Shown one piece after another: positions 60,712 through 64,000 of a DNA stretch of 64,000 nucleotides. The stretch covers positions 2,086,361 through 2,150,360 of the forward strand of contig PJRA01000313.1 in assembly GCA_016987375.1 (NCBI GenBank), given 5' to 3'. The notes below the pieces were generated by a model. It saw only the letters and a list, made by a program, of their open reading frames with translations. It was not told the origin of the DNA and did not search any database. The DNA is from Brachionus koreanus (taxonomy: Eukaryota > Rotifera > Eurotatoria > Ploima > Brachionidae). The position numbers and the translations under genes are program-made. The number at the start of each line of letters is the position of its first letter. Position 1 is the first letter of the stretch.

Positions 60712-61879
60712 ATTTTAAATTGAATGAAAGTATGGTAATTAATTTTATTTTATGAAATATTAAAATTATTATTCAAATTATTCAAATTCATGATAGAAAT
60801 TTTTGATAAAATTATTAAAAAATTTCGCTATTGCATATTCATTTAGGACAAAAAAAATTACAATTACTAATTTTAATTCTCTTCTTATCTTTTCAACATT
60901 TAATTAAGTAATTATTAAAAATTTTAATAATATTTAATTAAATTACTTAATTAAATGTTATTATAAAATACTTACTATACATTATTACTAGATATTATTT
61001 TCGGAGATTTTTTTAAAAAATTTAAAATATAAATGTTAAGTCTAGATCAACTCACATAATTGAATGGATCAAGTTTTAGTTTATTTTTAAAATAAACCTA
61101 AAATATTGACTTAAAATTATAGGTATTTAAAAGTTAATATTTGATACTAAATATTGTTAATTATTATACTTTGTATTCTATTATTAAATATTTTTTTTAT
61201 GAGGATAAATTTCATGTGAAATTTATGCAAAATTTTCAATATAAAAAGAAAAAAATTGTTCTAAAGATGAAAAAAGTGAGAAAATTTATGATCACTAGAA
61301 AATAAGATATAAATTTTTTTCTCAATACAAAGTTTTGTATGAAATTGCACGGTTTCATTTTATCATTTGAGTATCATAGAAAATTAAATTTCTTTTTTAT
61401 GTTCATGATGATTGATAAAAGTCTTAACACTTAACACTGATTTCTTATTAAAATTTCAAATAAAGTTATTCAGATAAATTAAACATACTGTAAAGTTTAC
61501 AATACTAAAAACACAAAACAAGTGGAATCATCTATTCTTTTAAAATTTGTATCTTTTTATGTGTCAAAAGCATAAATTGCTGAAAAGAAGGCTTTTGCCG
61601 TTCGGGCAAGTCCCGGAAAATTCCCAAATTTATTTTTCTAATAAAAAAATAGCATTCTTTTGAAAGAGTGATTTTTAAACTTTAACCTTCTAAAGTTATA
61701 TTAATTCAAAACGAATAGAATTAAATATTTTGCACTTTTTATGTATTTAAAAAAAATTAAAATTAAAAATTTGTTGTGAAAATTTTACTCTTTTTTATGA
61801 AGAACAACTTTTAAAATTGAAATAGCAAAATTTTTATTTTAAATACAATTAATCTCAATTTTATTTAATTTTTAGGAAA
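60712..61879. promoter_or_regulatory. Divergent ANKLE2/TIMELESS intergenic region
   Basis: 1.17 kb between oppositely directed start codons, so it must contain both promoters. A palindrome at about 60896-60961 has perfect 19-bp arms (AACATTTAATTAAGTAATT and its inverse). A 3' splice site (TTTAATTTTTAG) ends at 61875, four bases before the TIMELESS ATG. Confidence 0.5.
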
Positions 61880-63095
61880 ATGTGCTCTAGCCATGAAATA
61901 CAAGCTACAATAAATGCAATTGGTTTTCTTGATGAAGGGGAATACTTTAAAGGGAATGATTGTTTAAGTAATAATAAAAAGCAGTACATAAACTTTTATT
62001 TATAAAATATTCTACTTTATCAAGATGCTCTGAAAGATTTAGCTAGATATTTAAAAAGAGATGACCCTAATGAAAAAACAATAAGACGCGAACTGTTAAA
62101 AAGCGATGTTCTATCAAACGATTTGATACCTTTGCTAAAAATTATCAAACCAAAAAAAGAATCTACTCTGTTCGATATAGTTCTTCGTCTTTTGGTAAAT
62201 CTAACCCAATCAGCTCTACATTGTTTTGAACTCAAAGTGCCAGATGATAAATTTCATTACAATATATTTCTTGAGATTGATAACCAACTAAAACGTGTCA
62301 AAAAATCTTTTGCTGATGAAGCTTTTATTCGCGTTCTAAGTGAAAGAGTAGATGGGATAATGAGAAAAGAATGGCAAGATAGGCCAGAAGAAGAAGAGTT
62401 AATTTTGGAGAGGATTCTTTTTTTAATCCGAAATATTTTGCTGATAAAATGCTCTGAAGACGATGCTGATAGATTAGAAACAGACATTAACTCTCACGAC
62501 AATCTTATTCTGTAATTTCTATATTTATAAAATTGATATACATTTATATTGATTTTTTATTGTTCAACAGAAACTTTTTCAAAACTGATCTAACAAATCA
62601 TATGATATATATTGCTCATTCAAGTATTAATAAAAAATATACAATTCACATATTAGAAATTATAACCTTAATACTTAGGGAACAAGTAATAAATTTTTAT
62701 TGATATGAAATTTTTTATAATAGTATTCTAGTCAGCCGAAGAGCTTTCAAAGGTGTCTGAAAGCGAAGTTAATCTAAAATCAAAACGATCTCAAGTGGAG
62801 AAAGAGCGGGATATTGAGTAAAAATTTCAAAATTTTACTTTATTATCATTATTATATATTTTCTAGTGAGCTTGAACTACTGCAAAGAAAAGATATACAG
62901 CAGCGAAAGCATAATCGATTAAGATTGAATCCAAGACATTCTAGGTTTATGGGTACATATGTAGCCATGAATATGAAGTCAATAAATGATGAAAATAAGC
63001 TAATTGTTCACAAACATGCTAAAAATATGGACGATGCTCTAATGGACTCCAATAAAAAAGCAATGCGAAAGGCAAAAAATAAAATAGTCTTGGAG
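61880..63095 (+). CDS. TIMELESS: TIMELESS replication-fork protein, N-terminal part
   Basis: Five exons, 61880-61967, 62025-62511, 62571-62685, 62732-62817 and 62867-63095, encode the first 335 codons. The gene continues past the window after a donor at 63096. Matches to human TIMELESS in order: AIGFLDEGEYFKGNDCL, DLARYLKRDDPNEKTIRREL, DIVLRLLVNLTQSALHCF, EELILERILFLIRNILL, LEIITLILREQ and NPRHSRFMGTYVAMNMKSI. This is the timeout/Tof1 lineage that works with TIPIN to stabilise replication forks and in cohesion, rather than the insect clock paralogue, as judged by closeness to the human protein. The splice acceptor four bases before the ATG suggests a 5' UTR intron or spliced-leader addition. 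Confidence 0.93.
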
Positions 63096-64000
63096 GTAAT
63101 TAATATTTTTTAATAACTCTTTGGTTAATTTTAGCATTTTTTTTAATTTATTTTCTTTAAGTAAATTCAGTAATCTTTAAGGAAATTAAATTTTAAAATT
63201 ACAAATTAATTTAAAATTTTAATGACATTTTTTTAATAAAATAAGACTTTAAATTAAGAAATATTTATCAATGAAATTCTTTTTGAAATTGAACTGAAAA
63301 AAAAGAAGTATTTAATTTAATTAAGGATAATAATTTCAATGATTTGAATAAGTCCATAATTTAATTAGTAATTATAGATTAATTCAAAGTTTACATTTAA
63401 TGATAATAATCAAGTTTAAGATTTAATTTTTGGATAAGCAAAGTTAACTTTTTTTTTTTAATATTTGAATTTTTGCCTGTCTTTAAAAAAAATTTATTTT
63501 TTTTACTTATTAATTGATATCAGCTGATATAGAAAGGAACAAAAAAATATGATAATAACTGATATCAAATGATTTGATATTATAAGTTTACTTCTAGAAG
63601 TAAATTAAATAAAATAATACTTGGATATTCCAGAATTGTTACAATCTATTCAAAGCACCATTCAATCAAAAAATCATGCTGAATTTTCATATCTAATTTA
63701 GAGCAATTAATGAGTTTAATTCACTACCCTTGATAACTGTTTAAAAACGGATAAGATAAAATAACTATTTTTATGTATAAAATATTTTTTAATCTTTTCT
63801 TAGGTATTCAAATACTTTATTACTTAATTAGTTATTGAATTTTTTTTTACTCAAGAATAATTTGTGGTAGTTGTATATTTGTTTTTTTGTTGTAGATTTG
63901 GAATCCAATAAATAGTAGTAGTAGTTCTTGCTGCGACACCTAACATGTAGATTGTGTAAGCCCATCACCGCCAATTGGCCGTGTAGAGCTGTAGCAGCCG
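63096..64000. other. TIMELESS intron, incomplete
   Basis: Begins GTAATTAATA at 63096 and has no acceptor followed by matching TIMELESS sequence before the window ends, so the intron is at least 905 nt. Its right end is LINE-tail-like DNA. Confidence 0.6.
63900..64000 (-). mobile_element. LINE 3' end with TAC-type tail (partial)
   Basis: On the minus strand the G+C-richer sequence GCTGCTACAGCTCTACACGG and following ends in CTACTACTACTA before A/T-rich DNA. The tail repeat is of the same type as the LINE at 17975-18215. Only about 100 bp are visible; the element would extend beyond the right edge. No coding part is in view. Confidence 0.45.

Overview
This is animal nuclear DNA. It is very rich in A+T and carries conserved metazoan genes split by GT-AG introns, many only 37-110 nt long. 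The very high A+T, tiny introns, gene repertoire and orphan proteins would fit a monogonont rotifer such as Brachionus. That is an inference from composition and gene style; no species marker was found. No tRNA, rRNA or CRISPR was recognised. Exon joins given below were worked out by hand from reading frame, splice signals and similarity to remembered protein families.

Layout. (1) 0.5-10.2 kb, plus strand: HEATR6, whose large introns hold several inverted-repeat transposons, then the DEAD-box helicase DDX56. (2) 11.3-17.4 kb, minus strand: a tandem pair of four-finger C2H2 zinc-finger genes and a condensation/alcohol-acetyltransferase-like gene whose catalytic His position is Met. (3) 17.4-26.3 kb: mostly transposon debris (LINE 3' ends, a Tc1/mariner transposase fossil, piggyBac-like MITEs) around a single-exon orphan gene and a small secreted LysM protein. 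(4) 26.4-28.7 kb, plus: FAHD1-like hydrolase and an RRM protein. (5) 29.2-42.0 kb, plus: three tandem paralogues of about 1,000 aa. Each has a signal peptide, a LolA-like extracellular half, four Cys-rich PAN/apple-like modules, one transmembrane helix and a short tail. (6) 42.5-51.6 kb, minus: a PTP-PEST-type tyrosine phosphatase; its introns hold a hAT-like element with 8-bp target duplications and a mariner-like element that contains the 961-bp assembly gap. (7) 51.6-58.0 kb: 6.4 kb without recognisable genes. (8) 58.0-64.0 kb: ANKLE2 (minus) and TIMELESS (plus, running off the window) in divergent arrangement, then a LINE tail at the right edge.

The most notable system is the array at 29-42 kb. 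Two of the three receptors end in a textbook FxNPxY internalisation signal (FTNPNY, FVNPNY) and the third has the same tail with the Tyr changed to Ser. With the LolA-like ectodomain this suggests a lineage-expanded family of endocytic, possibly lipid-binding, receptors. The housekeeping genes (HEATR6, DDX56, FAHD1, PTP-PEST, ANKLE2, TIMELESS) show no sign of functional linkage to one another.
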